Notes: generated by a model from the sequence alone, not told the origin. 64,000 bases of DNA from Pseudomonas sp. MWU16-30317 (GCF_020515695.1 NZ_JAIWJA010000006.1:1-64000), one strand, 5' to 3'; positions 27,645 to 37,072 are shown, counted from the stretch's first letter. Translations and numbers: made by a program.

Positions 27645-28958
27645 ATGCAATTGGATAAAAACAACGAAATCTCCCTTCAGCGCACGCTCATCGCCCCGTA
27701 TCCCGATGCGACAGCCATCACCCTCGCGGTGGGCAGCGGCCAAGCGACCGCCAGTACCATCGCTGAGAGCTTTCTGGCGCGCATCGCCGAACACGAACCC
27801 CATGTGCAGGCCTTCGCCAGCTTTTCTGCGGACCGCGTGCGTCAGCAGGCAGCGCAATCGACCGGCGGGCCGCTGGCCGGGCTGACGGTGGGGGTCAAGG
27901 ACATGTTCGATACCGTCGACTACCCCACAGAGTACTTTTCTCCCCTGTACCAAGGCCATCGTCCGGCGCGTGACGCCCATGTGGTGACGCTGCTGCGTCA
28001 AGCCGGTGCGGTCGTGATGGGCAAGACCCACACCACCGAGTTCGCCTATATGCACACCGGCCCGACCCGCAACCCTCATGATCTGCGCTGCACGCCTGGC
28101 AGTTCCAGTGCGGGATCGGCGGCCGGTATGGCGGCGGGCTTCTTTCCCGTGGCGCTGGGCACGCAGACGGCGGGTTCGTTGATCAAGCCGGCAGCCTTCT
28201 GTGGCGTGCATGCCTTCAAACCGTCTTTCGGGCTGGTATCTCTAGAGGGCATCAAGCCGCTGGCTCCCAGCTTCGACACGGTCGGCTGGTATGGCCGCTC
28301 GGTACGCGACCTGGCGCTGCTCGGGCGGGTATTGATCCCTGGCCTGCCGTCCGCGCCGACCGTGCGGTCCACGCTACACCTGGGTTTTTGTCGCACTTCG
28401 CGCTGGGACAGCGTCTCCCCTGACGTCCGCGAGGCTGCGCGGCAAGCCATGGCGCGATTGCGCGATGCGGGCAATCGCATTTCGGAAGTGGTGCTGCCTC
28501 CGCTGTTCGACACCGTCTTCACTGACCACGCATTGATCAACGACTGCGAAGGCGCCCGCTCGTTGGCCAAGGAATACGCCACCGACGCCTCGCGCATTAG
28601 CGCCTCCACTCGGGAAATGATCGAGCACGGACAGTCGATCGCCTGGGCCGCCGAGGCCGAAGCGAAGGCGCGCCTGGCCAAGCAGGCACCCGTGCTGGCG
28701 GATATCATTGGCGAGTACGACGCGTTGCTGTGTGTCAGTTGCCCAACGGTCGCGCTGGCGGGACTGGGCAGCACCGGGCCCTCGGACCTGATCAAGCTGT
28801 GGACCGCGTTTGGTCTGCCTCAGGTCAATCTGCCGCTGGACCGGGCGGCGGGGGAGTTGCCCGTTGGTCTGCAAGTCATCGGGGCCTTGCGCGACGATGC
28901 ACAGCTGCTGGCGGCCGCCGCTGCTTTAGCACGAGACCTGACGTGGGTCAGGCCGTGA
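27645..28958 (+). CDS. Amidase-signature family hydrolase
   Basis: 437 residues of the amidase signature family (GatA/AtzF/FAAH relatives). The Ser-cisSer-Lys triad is visible: Lys85 (VGVKDMFDT), cis-Ser in PGSSSAGSAAG (154 or 155) and nucleophile Ser178 (GTQTAGSLIKPA). No signal peptide, so cytoplasmic. AGGA lies 9 bp before the ATG. It is too short and in the wrong context for GatA of the tRNA amidotransferase (no gatC/gatB next to it). The physiological amide is unknown. Confidence 0.85.
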   Translation: MQLDKNNEISLQRTLIAPYPDATAITLAVGSGQATASTIAESFLARIAEHEPHVQAFASFSADRVRQQAAQSTGGPLAGLTVGVKDMFDTVDYPTEYFSPLYQGHRPARDAHVVTLLRQAGAVVMGKTHTTEFAYMHTGPTRNPHDLRCTPGSSSAGSAAGMAAGFFPVALGTQTAGSLIKPAAFCGVHAFKPSFGLVSLEGIKPLAPSFDTVGWYGRSVRDLALLGRVLIPGLPSAPTVRSTLHLGFCRTSRWDSVSPDVREAARQAMARLRDAGNRISEVVLPPLFDTVFTDHALINDCEGARSLAKEYATDASRISASTREMIEHGQSIAWAAEAEAKARLAKQAPVLADIIGEYDALLCVSCPTVALAGLGSTGPSDLIKLWTAFGLPQVNLPLDRAAGELPVGLQVIGALRDDAQLLAAAAALARDLTWVRP

Positions 28959-29012
28959 TGGCGGGTTCGCCGGCGAGATAAAGCACCATTGCCGATAAGT
29001 GATGCAGGCAAA

Positions 29013-29068
29013 TTGTAACTATTGACTACAAGCGCACCTTGCCGGAATATAGATAGTTAGCAAACTAT
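29013..29068 (+). promoter_or_regulatory. Candidate MarR operators upstream of the efflux operon
   Basis: Two inverted repeats: TTGTA-N9-TACAA (29013-29031) and a perfect ATAGTT-AGCA-AACTAT palindrome (29053-29068). The second overlaps the first two bases of the regulator's ATG. MarR proteins bind 16-20 bp AT-rich palindromes such as these and often repress their own operon. Confidence 0.5.
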
Positions 29069-29561
29069 GAATATCCATAGTCAACTCTCTGCCCATGACG
29101 CTCGGTCCATGAACCTCGACAAGCTCCATCTCAACATCAGCAGTGGCATGGTGGTCGCCGCGCGGCATTGGCGGCGGATCTGCCAGACCACGCTCGCCAA
29201 CTATGGCATCTCCGAAGCCTGCGCCGTGCCGTTGCTGATCATCGTGCGGCTCGGCGACGGTGTGCGTCAGGTGGCCGTGGCCCAGGCGGCCGGCCTCGAA
29301 AGCCCATCGCTGGTGCGCCTGCTCGATCAGTTGTGCGGCTCGGGCTTCGTGGTGCGTACCGAAGATCCGACCGATCGTCGCGCCAAGGCCCTGAGCCTGA
29401 CCGCCACGGGTCGCGAATTGGCCGAATCCATCGAGTCGGAGCTGGTACGCCTGCGTCGCGATGTACTCAAGGATATTGCCCCCGCCGATCTCGAGGCGGC
29501 CCTGCGCGTCGTTCGCGCCTTTGAAGAGGCCAGCCCGGGCCCGTTGGCGGATCTGTCTTGA
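29067..29561 (+). CDS. MarR-family transcriptional regulator of the efflux operon
   Basis: 164 residues. The winged helix-turn-helix is clear: the DNA-recognition region VRQVAVAQAAGLESPSLVRLLDQL (about 72-95) and the wing with FVVRTEDPTDRRAKALSLT, where the DxRRA motif is typical of MarR. ATG 29067 is used; an alternative at 29109 (MNLDKLHLN) would shorten it by 14 residues and leave the palindrome wholly upstream. It ends 8 bp before the FUSC transporter gene. It likely represses the operon until an aromatic acid or phenolic ligand binds. Confidence 0.88.
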   Translation: MNIHSQLSAHDARSMNLDKLHLNISSGMVVAARHWRRICQTTLANYGISEACAVPLLIIVRLGDGVRQVAVAQAAGLESPSLVRLLDQLCGSGFVVRTEDPTDRRAKALSLTATGRELAESIESELVRLRRDVLKDIAPADLEAALRVVRAFEEASPGPLADLS

Positions 29562-29569
29562 AAGGATTC

Positions 29570-31651
29570 ATGAGCGACATTCCGCCCCTCAAGGATTGGT
29601 TTTACGGCCTGCGCACCTTCATTGCCTCAATGCTGGCGCTGTACATCGGCATGCGCCTGGAAATGCCTCGGCCCTACTGGGCCATGGCGACCGTCTACAT
29701 TGTCTCCAGCCCCTTCGTCGGGCCGACCAGTTCCAAGGCCGTGTACCGTGCAGTCGGGACCTTCCTCGGCGCGGCTGCGGCGGTGGTCTGTGTGCCGCTG
29801 TTCGGCCAGAGCCCCATATTGTTGTCGTGCATCGTGGCGTTCTGGACCGGGACGCTGCTGTTCATCTCGCTGCACGTGCGCACCGCCAACAGCTATGCGT
29901 TCATGCTCGCCGGTTACACCATGCCGCTGATCGCCTTTCCGGTGGTGGATAACCCCACAGCCGTATTCGATATCGCCTCGGCGCGCTTTCAGGAAATCTG
30001 CCTGGGCATCGTCTGTGCGGCGGTGGTGGGGGCGGTGTTCTGGCCCAGGCGCCTGGCGCCCGTGGTCGAAGGGGCAATCGGCAAGTGGTTCACCGAGGCC
30101 ACGGCCTACAGCGCCCGCTTCCTTTCCCGCACCGTGAAGGCCGATGAGGTCGGCAGCCTGCGCGCCTCCATGGTGCCGACCTTCAATTCGCTGGAACTGA
30201 TGATCGGCCAGTTGCCCCACGAAGGCTCTCGCCCGCAGTTGCTGCGTAATATCCAGGAATTGCGCGGACGCATGATTCACCTGCTGCCGGTCATCGATGC
30301 GCTGGACGATGCGCTGGTCGCCATCGAGCGGCGTACCCCTGAACTGGTCGACGCCATGGCGCCGTTGCTCGAACACTGCCTGCAATGGCTGGAGCAGACG
30401 GCCATCCGGCCCGACGAAACCGCCTGGCAGCAATTGCATGCGCGCATCGATGCGCTGCAGCCCGATGAGCAGGCGCTGGACGATCGTCGCCAGTTGCTGC
30501 TGTCCAATGCGCTGTTCCGGCTGACCGAATGGATCGACCTGTGGCAGGACTGCCGGTCGCTGGAGTTCGCCATTCGCACCGACAGTCGCGTGCCATGGCG
30601 GGCGGTCTACCGGCACTGGCGGCTGGGCCGCCTGAAGCCGTTCTACGATCGTGGCCTGATGCTCTATTCGGCGTCCACGGCCATTTCGGCAATCATCGTC
30701 GGCTCGCTGATATGGATTTACATGGGCTGGCAGGACGGCGGCAGCGCGGTGATTCTGGCGGGCGTTTCGTGCAGTTTTTTCGCAGCGATGGACGACCCTG
30801 CACCGCAGATCTATCGGTTCATGACCTGGACCGCCGTATCGGTCATCGCGGCCAGCCTTTATCTGTTTCTCATCTTGCCCATGGTTCACGATTTCCCGAT
30901 GCTGGTGCTGGTGTTCGCGGTGCCGATGATCGCGGTGGGTACCCTGACGCTGCAGCCCAAGTTCTACCTGCCGACCTTGCTGTCGCTGGTGAATACCGCG
31001 ACCTTCATCAGTTTGCAGGAAACCTACTCGGCGGATTTCTTCACCTTCATCAACTCCAACCTGGCAGGGCCGGTGGGGCTGGCGTTCGCCTTTGGCTGGA
31101 CCATGATCATGCGCCCGTTCGGCACCGAGCTGGCGGCCAAGCGCTTGACCTATTTCAGCTGGAAGGACATCGCCGGCCTCAGCGAGCGCTCGACCCTGGC
31201 CAAGCAACGACGCACCGGCATCCGCATGCTCGATCGCCTGATGCAGCAGCTGCCGCGTCTGGCACAGACGGGGCAGGACACCGGTGCCGCCCTGCGTGAC
31301 GTGCGCGTGGCGCTCAATCTGCTGGATATCCTGGCCTATGCGCCGCGAGTGCCGAACGAGTCGCGGCTGCTGTTGCGCCAGGTGTTGAAAGAGGTCGGCC
31401 GGTACTTCTCGGCGTGCCTCAAGGCGCGTGAACGAGTCCCGGCCCCCATGGGTCTGTTGATGACCATGGACCGTGCCCGCCGCGCGCTGAACGTGCAAGG
31501 TGTCGGCGTAGAGGGCGCGCAGGCGCGCGTTCATTTGTTGCACGCATTGAGTGGTTTGCGCCTGGCACTGTTACCTGGCGTGGAAGTCGTGATCGATGCA
31601 ACGGAGGCCGAACAACATCCGCCGCACGGCCTCGATGGAGCCCCCCTATGA
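29570..31651 (+). CDS. FUSC-family inner-membrane exporter (AaeB/YccS-like)
   Basis: 693 residues from ATG 29570 (AAGGA upstream; a TTG at 29558 would add four). Two halves each carry a cluster of hydrophobic helices (about 15-160 and 365-510) with cytoplasmic domains, the usual fusaric-acid-resistance architecture. Such proteins pump aromatic carboxylates such as p-hydroxybenzoate or fusaric acid, working with a DUF1656 protein and a membrane-fusion protein. All three partners follow, with ATGA overlaps. Confidence 0.88.
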   Translation: MSDIPPLKDWFYGLRTFIASMLALYIGMRLEMPRPYWAMATVYIVSSPFVGPTSSKAVYRAVGTFLGAAAAVVCVPLFGQSPILLSCIVAFWTGTLLFISLHVRTANSYAFMLAGYTMPLIAFPVVDNPTAVFDIASARFQEICLGIVCAAVVGAVFWPRRLAPVVEGAIGKWFTEATAYSARFLSRTVKADEVGSLRASMVPTFNSLELMIGQLPHEGSRPQLLRNIQELRGRMIHLLPVIDALDDALVAIERRTPELVDAMAPLLEHCLQWLEQTAIRPDETAWQQLHARIDALQPDEQALDDRRQLLLSNALFRLTEWIDLWQDCRSLEFAIRTDSRVPWRAVYRHWRLGRLKPFYDRGLMLYSASTAISAIIVGSLIWIYMGWQDGGSAVILAGVSCSFFAAMDDPAPQIYRFMTWTAVSVIAASLYLFLILPMVHDFPMLVLVFAVPMIAVGTLTLQPKFYLPTLLSLVNTATFISLQETYSADFFTFINSNLAGPVGLAFAFGWTMIMRPFGTELAAKRLTYFSWKDIAGLSERSTLAKQRRTGIRMLDRLMQQLPRLAQTGQDTGAALRDVRVALNLLDILAYAPRVPNESRLLLRQVLKEVGRYFSACLKARERVPAPMGLLMTMDRARRALNVQGVGVEGAQARVHLLHALSGLRLALLPGVEVVIDATEAEQHPPHGLDGAPL

Positions 31652-31857
31652 TTGGTGAACTGGATGTCGGCGGGGTGTTCCTGCCAACGCTGCTGGTGAT
31701 CATGGCGATCACCTACGGTGTGTTTCTGGTGGTACACGGCGTCTTGAACCGTGCCCATTTCTATCGCCTGGTCTGGCACCGGGCTTTATTCAACGTCGCT
31801 CTCTACGCTGTGCTGCTCGGCGCAGTGGATGCCATCTGCCGAAGCCTCATGACATGA
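31648..31857 (+). CDS. DUF1656 small inner-membrane protein (AaeX-like)
   Basis: 69 residues with two TM helices (about 11-30 and 47-64). It begins with the family's MIGELDVGGVFLP motif. Both ends overlap neighbours by 4 bp (ATGA). It is the standard small subunit found between FUSC transporters and their membrane-fusion proteins; its exact job is not known. Confidence 0.9.
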   Translation: MIGELDVGGVFLPTLLVIMAITYGVFLVVHGVLNRAHFYRLVWHRALFNVALYAVLLGAVDAICRSLMT

Positions 31858-32762
31858 AAAAACCCCTGCTGACCCTTGGCCGTCTGATTCTTACCTTGCT
31901 CGTCGTCGCCTTTGCCTGCGTGGTGGTATGGCGCATGGTCATGTACTACATGTACGCCCCCTGGACGCGCGACGGTCACATCCGTGCCGACGTGATCCAG
32001 GTCGCCCCGGACGTGTCCGGGCTGATCCAGGAAGTCGATGTGCGCGACAACCAGGTGGTCAAGCGCGGCGACGTGCTGTTCACCATCGACCAGGATCGCT
32101 TCAAGCTGGCCCTGCGCCAGGCCCAGGCCAGCCTGGCCGACCGCAAGGAAACCCTGGCCCAGGCACAACGCGAGAACAAGCGTAACCATGGCCTCGGCAA
32201 TCTGGTGGCGCGCGAGCAACTGGAAGAAAGCCAGTCCCGCGAGTTGCGTGCGCAATCGGCGGTCAACGAAGCGCAGGTGGCGGTGGACGCCGCGCAGCTC
32301 AACCTCGACCGCTCGGTGATCCGCAGCCCGGTCGACGGCTTCCTCAACGACCGTGCGCCACGCGCCCACGAATTCGTCAGTGCCGGCCGCGCGGTGCTCT
32401 CGGTCGTGGACAGCGCCTCGTTCCACATCGAAGGCTATTTCGAAGAGACCAAGCTGTCGCAGATCCATGTCGGGCAGCAGGTCGATATCCGCATGATGGG
32501 CGATAACACGCGCCTGACAGGCCACGTGCAGAGCATCGTCGCCGGCATCGAAGACCGCGACCGCAGCGCTGGCAGCAACCTGCTGCCCAACGTCAACCCG
32601 GCGTTCAGCTGGGTGCGCCTGGCGCAGCGGATTCCGGTGCGCATCGCCTTCGACGACCTGCCCAAGGACTTCCGCATGATCGCGGGCCGTACGGCGACCG
32701 TGTCGATCATTGCCGATGGCGACGGCCATGGCGATGCGCACCCGGCAGGAGCGGCCCAATGA
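31854..32762 (+). CDS. Membrane-fusion protein (HlyD/AaeA-like)
   Basis: 302 residues with an N-terminal TM anchor (about 7-27). A biotinyl-lipoyl-like domain (VAPDVSGLIQEVDV with NQVVKRGDVLFTID) follows, then a coiled coil (about 85-145), the second lipoyl half (VIRSPVDGFL) and a beta-barrel domain. It connects the FUSC pump to the NodT channel. Translationally coupled on both sides. Confidence 0.9.
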   Translation: MKKPLLTLGRLILTLLVVAFACVVVWRMVMYYMYAPWTRDGHIRADVIQVAPDVSGLIQEVDVRDNQVVKRGDVLFTIDQDRFKLALRQAQASLADRKETLAQAQRENKRNHGLGNLVAREQLEESQSRELRAQSAVNEAQVAVDAAQLNLDRSVIRSPVDGFLNDRAPRAHEFVSAGRAVLSVVDSASFHIEGYFEETKLSQIHVGQQVDIRMMGDNTRLTGHVQSIVAGIEDRDRSAGSNLLPNVNPAFSWVRLAQRIPVRIAFDDLPKDFRMIAGRTATVSIIADGDGHGDAHPAGAAQ

Positions 32763-34186
32763 AAGCCGCTGGCAGTCTGAGTGTCTTGTGCCTGAGCTTG
32801 ATGCTGGCCGCGTGTTCGACCGTCGGCCCCGATTACACGCTGCCCAAGAATGCCGCGATCAACCGCGCCGACCTGCAAGGCGATCTGGCCGGGGAAGACA
32901 GCAATGTGGTGTCGGCGCCGGTGCCGGCGGATTGGTGGCGGATGTACAACGATCCGCGCCTCGACGAGTTGGTGCACCAGGCAATGGCCTCCAACACCAA
33001 TTTGCGCGTGGCGGCGGCGAACCTGAGCCGGGCGCAGTTTCAGGTCGATGAGGCCAATGCCGAAGGGGGCTTTACCACCTCCGCCAGTGGCGAAGTGCAG
33101 CGCGTGCAGGAATCGGGACAGGCGTTTCTGTTGACCGAAAAAGTACCGGTGGGCAACCTCGGTGCGTTCTCGATCAAGACCTCCTATCAGTTCGACCTGT
33201 GGGGCACGCTCAAGCGTGGCGTCGAGGCAGCCAATGCCAATGCCGATGCGGCGCAGGCAGCGGCCGATACCGCGCGCATTACCGTGGTCGCCGACGTGGT
33301 GCGGGCTTACACGCAGATCTGCGCGGCGAACGAGGAGCGCAATATCGCCCAGCAGTCGCTGGATCTGCAGCAAGAAGGTGTGCGCCTGGCGACGCGCCTG
33401 CGGGATGCCGGCCGCGGCGACGAAACCCAGGTGACACGCACGCAGACGCAATTCAAGTCCTTGCGCGCTGACCTGCCCAAGTATGAAGCCGCCCGCCAGA
33501 CGGGGATGTTCCAGCTGTCGATGCTGCTGGCCAAGCCGCTGGCGCAACTGCCGGCCGGCACCGCCGATTGCGCCGAGCTGCCGCACATCGCGCAGGTGCT
33601 GCCGGTGGGCCAGGGTGCCGAGTTGCTCAAGCGTCGCCCAGACGTCCGCCAGGCCGAGCGCAAGCTGGCGGCGGCCACGGCGACTATCGGCGTGGCGACG
33701 GGGCAGTTGTATCCGGACATCAGTTTCGGCGCGACGGTGGGCACCGTGGGCCTGCTCGATTCGCTCAACGAGCCGTCGAGCAATCGCTGGGGCTTCGGCC
33801 CGCTGATCAACTGGACTGTACCGAGCAACGGCGCGCGTGCGCGGATTCACCTGGCCGAGGCCAACACCCAATTAGCCTTGGCGAACTTCGATAACACCGT
33901 GCTCAACGCCATCCGCGAAACCCAGACCGGCCTGGCGCAGTACACCGCTTTGCTGGACCGCCGCGACGCGTTGGCCGATGCGGCGACGTCGGCAAAACAG
34001 GCGGCCGACCAGACGCACCAGTTCTATATGTCCGGGCGTGAATCGTTCCTGGCGGATCTGCAGGCGACCCGGACTTACACCGACGTGCGCGCCCAGTTGG
34101 CGGCGGCGAACACTCAGGTGGCGATGCAGCAGATCAATCTGTTCCTGGCGCTGGGCGGAGGATGGCAGCAGCAGGGCAAGCCCTAG
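32759..34186 (+). CDS. NodT-family outer-membrane efflux lipoprotein
   Basis: 475 residues with a lipoprotein signal (lipobox LAAC, Cys19). Two OEP domains follow, with the conserved RPDVRQAERKLAAAT segment of NodT proteins. It forms the outer-membrane exit duct for the FUSC/DUF1656/membrane-fusion pump encoded just upstream and overlaps the previous gene by 4 bp. It ends the operon before a large hairpin. Confidence 0.92.
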   Translation: MKAAGSLSVLCLSLMLAACSTVGPDYTLPKNAAINRADLQGDLAGEDSNVVSAPVPADWWRMYNDPRLDELVHQAMASNTNLRVAAANLSRAQFQVDEANAEGGFTTSASGEVQRVQESGQAFLLTEKVPVGNLGAFSIKTSYQFDLWGTLKRGVEAANANADAAQAAADTARITVVADVVRAYTQICAANEERNIAQQSLDLQQEGVRLATRLRDAGRGDETQVTRTQTQFKSLRADLPKYEAARQTGMFQLSMLLAKPLAQLPAGTADCAELPHIAQVLPVGQGAELLKRRPDVRQAERKLAAATATIGVATGQLYPDISFGATVGTVGLLDSLNEPSSNRWGFGPLINWTVPSNGARARIHLAEANTQLALANFDNTVLNAIRETQTGLAQYTALLDRRDALADAATSAKQAADQTHQFYMSGRESFLADLQATRTYTDVRAQLAAANTQVAMQQINLFLALGGGWQQQGKP

Positions 34187-34207
34187 GATCTGCGTTGATT
34201 GAACTGA

Positions 34208-34292
34208 CGCCGCCGGATGCGCAACCTTGTTCCCACAGGTGTACGACATTGGCTCTGTACACCGTGGGAGCAAGGTTGCGCGTTCGGCGGCG
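34208..34292. repeat. Long REP-like inverted repeat / terminator
   Basis: The arms CGCCGCC..GCGCAACCTTG..CCCAC..GTGTAC and GTACAC..GTGGG..CAAGGTTGCGC..GGCGGCG pair over about 30 bp with a 12-nt loop. It sits between the convergent efflux operon and the GTPase operon and could terminate both. Confidence 0.8.
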
Positions 34293-34319
34293 AAGAGGCC
34301 GGTAAATGCGCCGTGATTC

Positions 34320-35819
34320 TCAGCTCTGCCAAAGACTGAACAACCCCTTCGCCGCCTTTTGCACCCGCTCCGCTTCCCGCCCCACCGAAAACTCTCCGGC
34401 TTCGCGCCGCCGCCGATTCAGCTGCACATTCGCCGCGCTGTTGTAGCCCTCCAGCAGCAACCGCTGCAACGCTTGCAGATTCACCGGCGCCGGCAGCACC
34501 GACACTGCCACCACCTGCGGCAACCCCAACAGTTCGCGATTGAACGCCACCGCCTCGGCGATCACCGGCGCCTGCGGATCAGGGCTCAGCTTGTCGATCT
34601 GACTCAACACCCCGATCACCGTCGGCGGACGGTGATCGACATTCTTCGCCAAGGCAAACCAGTCATCCAATCGACGCCGCAGCTGTTGGTCCAGCGCTCG
34701 GGCCGGTTGATTGGCCTTGAGCACCCACAGCAACAGATCGCAGTCGCGGACCTGCTCAAACAGCAGCTTTTCGGTCTTGACCTCACCATTGAGCCCCGGC
34801 AGATCCACCAGCCGCAGCGCGGTATCGCCGTCGATACGGCAGTCATACACCTGCACCCCATCGGTGGCCGGCAGCGCGCTGACCTCGGCGCGCATGCCGC
34901 CGGTCAAGGCATTGATCAGCGATGACTTGCCCGCGCCCACCTGGCCAATGAAGCCGATCCGGATCGGCTCCAGTGGCGCGGCCAGCCGTTCGGCATCCTC
35001 GCGCCCGGCCTCGCTGGTTTTCAATTCGTCCTCGTCGAAGCGGAAATGCCCGCCGTACAAATCGATGGAGGCGCGCAACACCTCAAGCATCAACAGGTAC
35101 TTGAGGCGTCCTTGCAGTTCATCACTCAGGCCGTGGAACACCTCGCCACGCAGCTGGCTGAGCACTTCGGCCATCAGCCCGTCCGGGGTGACCATGCGCA
35201 GCGCGCGGTAGGTGTTGAAGGCCTTCATGGCCCAGGGCCCGAAGCGGTCGAGGTGCTCGTTGACGGTCATCAAGGTCGACAGGCGCAGATGGTCGACCCC
35301 CGGCACATGGGTCTTGAGCACGCGCCGATAACGCCGGCTGACCTGCTCCACGATAGCCAGCAGCTCCGGAGCAGTAAACGCCCAGTGCGCGCGCTTGGAA
35401 CCGCTGCGATACAGCTCGGCGACCCGGCGTATCACCTTCAAACCGTTGTCCGGCAGCTGTTGCCAGTCGGGGCTGGCGTTAAGGATGTCGAGCAGTTCGG
35501 GCAGCATCTGCTGGTGTATCTGTTGATCCCGCGCCAACCAGTAATCGGGGATTTTCGGCGCCTTTTGCGCGGCCTGTTCCACGGCTGGGGCGACCCGCGC
35601 GGTCATGCGCCGCCGGGCGATCCACAGGCCGACGCTGACCAACAGCGTGCTCACCAGCAGCGCCAGCAAAAACGCCAGCCAGTAGCCATAGCGAAACAGC
35701 CCATACAGCCCGAAGCCGGCCAGCAGCAACAGCGGAATGCCCAGCGACAGCAGAGCGAAGGGCATCAACCGATCGGACATCCGCGCCATGGCGGCCAAGC
35801 CGTTGACGGTTCTCTTCAT
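34320..35819 (-). CDS. Membrane-anchored GTPase
   Basis: 499 residues. Two TM helices (about 19-40 and 46-67) are followed by a helical region and a C-terminal P-loop GTPase domain. G1 is GQVGAGKSS (292-300) and G3 is VDLPGL. G4 reads SQID where N/TKxD is usual. It resembles the Era/HSR1-type GTPases that occur in pairs with YcjF/DUF697 proteins. It overlaps the preceding GTPase gene by 4 bp, so they are probably co-translated and act together. Role unknown; membrane stress or envelope remodelling is a guess. Confidence 0.82.
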   Translation of the reverse strand: MKRTVNGLAAMARMSDRLMPFALLSLGIPLLLLAGFGLYGLFRYGYWLAFLLALLVSTLLVSVGLWIARRRMTARVAPAVEQAAQKAPKIPDYWLARDQQIHQQMLPELLDILNASPDWQQLPDNGLKVIRRVAELYRSGSKRAHWAFTAPELLAIVEQVSRRYRRVLKTHVPGVDHLRLSTLMTVNEHLDRFGPWAMKAFNTYRALRMVTPDGLMAEVLSQLRGEVFHGLSDELQGRLKYLLMLEVLRASIDLYGGHFRFDEDELKTSEAGREDAERLAAPLEPIRIGFIGQVGAGKSSLINALTGGMRAEVSALPATDGVQVYDCRIDGDTALRLVDLPGLNGEVKTEKLLFEQVRDCDLLLWVLKANQPARALDQQLRRRLDDWFALAKNVDHRPPTVIGVLSQIDKLSPDPQAPVIAEAVAFNRELLGLPQVVAVSVLPAPVNLQALQRLLLEGYNSAANVQLNRRRREAGEFSVGREAERVQKAAKGLFSLWQS

Positions 35820-36952
35820 GAAGGCTTCTCGTTGTTAGGCGTGTCAGTGGGTGGCTGTTCATCCCGGGCAACCGGCAAGATGTGCTCGAACGCCTGCTTG
35901 AACTGCGCGTTGATGACCTCGGATGACACCGTCTCGCCGCGCTTGGCCCGATAGAAGTACAGGCACGCCGCCCGCCCCAGCGCGTAGGTGTAGCAATAGC
36001 TGGCAACCGCCGCCGAAGCGCCCCCCACCGTTTGCCCATACACCGGGATCAACTTGACCAGCTGCCGCAGGCCCAGGCGCGAGGCGTATTGCAGGCCGAA
36101 GCCAGCGCCCATGGCGGTGCCGAATTCGGCCAGCAAGCGCTTGCTCCACACCAGGCCGTAGCGGTTGGCCAGGCTGTGGAGCATTTTCAGTTGCAGCGCC
36201 GGCACCGACACCAACCCCAGCGCAGGTACCGCATCGGTGGCCCCGGCCGCCCCGGCGTACCACATGATTTCACGCTTGAGCTGCTGGAAGTTCTGCTCCT
36301 CGACGTTGGCGTGGCCGCGATCGTCGAACAGTTCGGTGATGATCGGCAGGCGCTCGCCGAGTTTCTCAGTCAGGGCCGCCAAGCCATAGGGCTGACCGTC
36401 GATGCCGACGAAATCCACCGCTACGCTGTCGACCTCGCCCCACACCGCCTCGACCTGCTGCTGATTGTGGCAAATGCAGCGCTGGCGCTCGTCGCCATCC
36501 GCCACCTGCTGGATGCCGGTGTGCACCAGCAGCAAATCGCGGATCTTGCCCGAGCGGCGAATCTGCTTGAGCGCGCGCAGCACCTGGGATTGTTCAGGGT
36601 CTTCGGCTTTCATCACCACGATCAGGGCGTGGCTGGCGGCCTCGCAGTTGGCGATGTCTGCGCTGGCGTCGTAGTCGGCCTCGGCCAGGCCGCGGGTGTC
36701 CATGAACGCCAGCACCGGGGTCTGCGCCGGGAAGCGGTACTGCGCCGAGGTCAGGGTGCAGGGGCGAAAGCCCGAGCCCACTTCGATGCGGTCCAGGCCA
36801 GTGAGGGCGCGGATCAGCGAGGACTTGCCGGCGCCGGTCTTGCCCAGCAGCCACAGGGTCGGCAGGTGGTCGTCGCTGTGCGCGAAGGCGGCGCTCAGGT
36901 TCGGATCCCTGGCGGGGTTAAGGGTCCGGTAGAGGCGGTCGATCAAGCTCAT
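35816..36952 (-). CDS. GTPase with C-terminal DUF697-like membrane domain
   Basis: 378 residues. The N-terminal GTPase domain has G1 GKTGAGKSS (37-45), a conserved GSGFRPCT switch and G3 DTRGL. The C-terminal third contains hydrophobic helices (around VPALGLVSVPALQL and TVGGASAAVASYCY) as in DUF697 proteins. It is first in the two-gene minus-strand operon. No partner beyond the second GTPase is visible. Confidence 0.82.
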   Translation of the reverse strand: MSLIDRLYRTLNPARDPNLSAAFAHSDDHLPTLWLLGKTGAGKSSLIRALTGLDRIEVGSGFRPCTLTSAQYRFPAQTPVLAFMDTRGLAEADYDASADIANCEAASHALIVVMKAEDPEQSQVLRALKQIRRSGKIRDLLLVHTGIQQVADGDERQRCICHNQQQVEAVWGEVDSVAVDFVGIDGQPYGLAALTEKLGERLPIITELFDDRGHANVEEQNFQQLKREIMWYAGAAGATDAVPALGLVSVPALQLKMLHSLANRYGLVWSKRLLAEFGTAMGAGFGLQYASRLGLRQLVKLIPVYGQTVGGASAAVASYCYTYALGRAACLYFYRAKRGETVSSEVINAQFKQAFEHILPVARDEQPPTDTPNNEKPS

Positions 36953-37058
36953 CGGTTATCGGTCCTGTCTCGGCGGTCGAGGGGCATTCTAGCGCGCGGC
37001 ACCCCCCGGAGCGGTGATGCCTGTGGCGCCATGCCGCAGTGGGGTGCGCAGTGGCCTT

Positions 37059-37072
37059 TTGACTTGGATCAA
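37059..37072 (+). promoter_or_regulatory. Anr/FNR box of the cyd operon
   Basis: TTGAC-TTGG-ATCAA differs from the palindromic Anr/FNR consensus TTGAT-N4-ATCAA at one base. Centred at 37065.5, it would place a class II start near 37107, with a weak GAAGAT -10 at 37095-37100. Oxygen-limited activation of a bd oxidase by Anr is well known in Pseudomonas. Confidence 0.75.
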
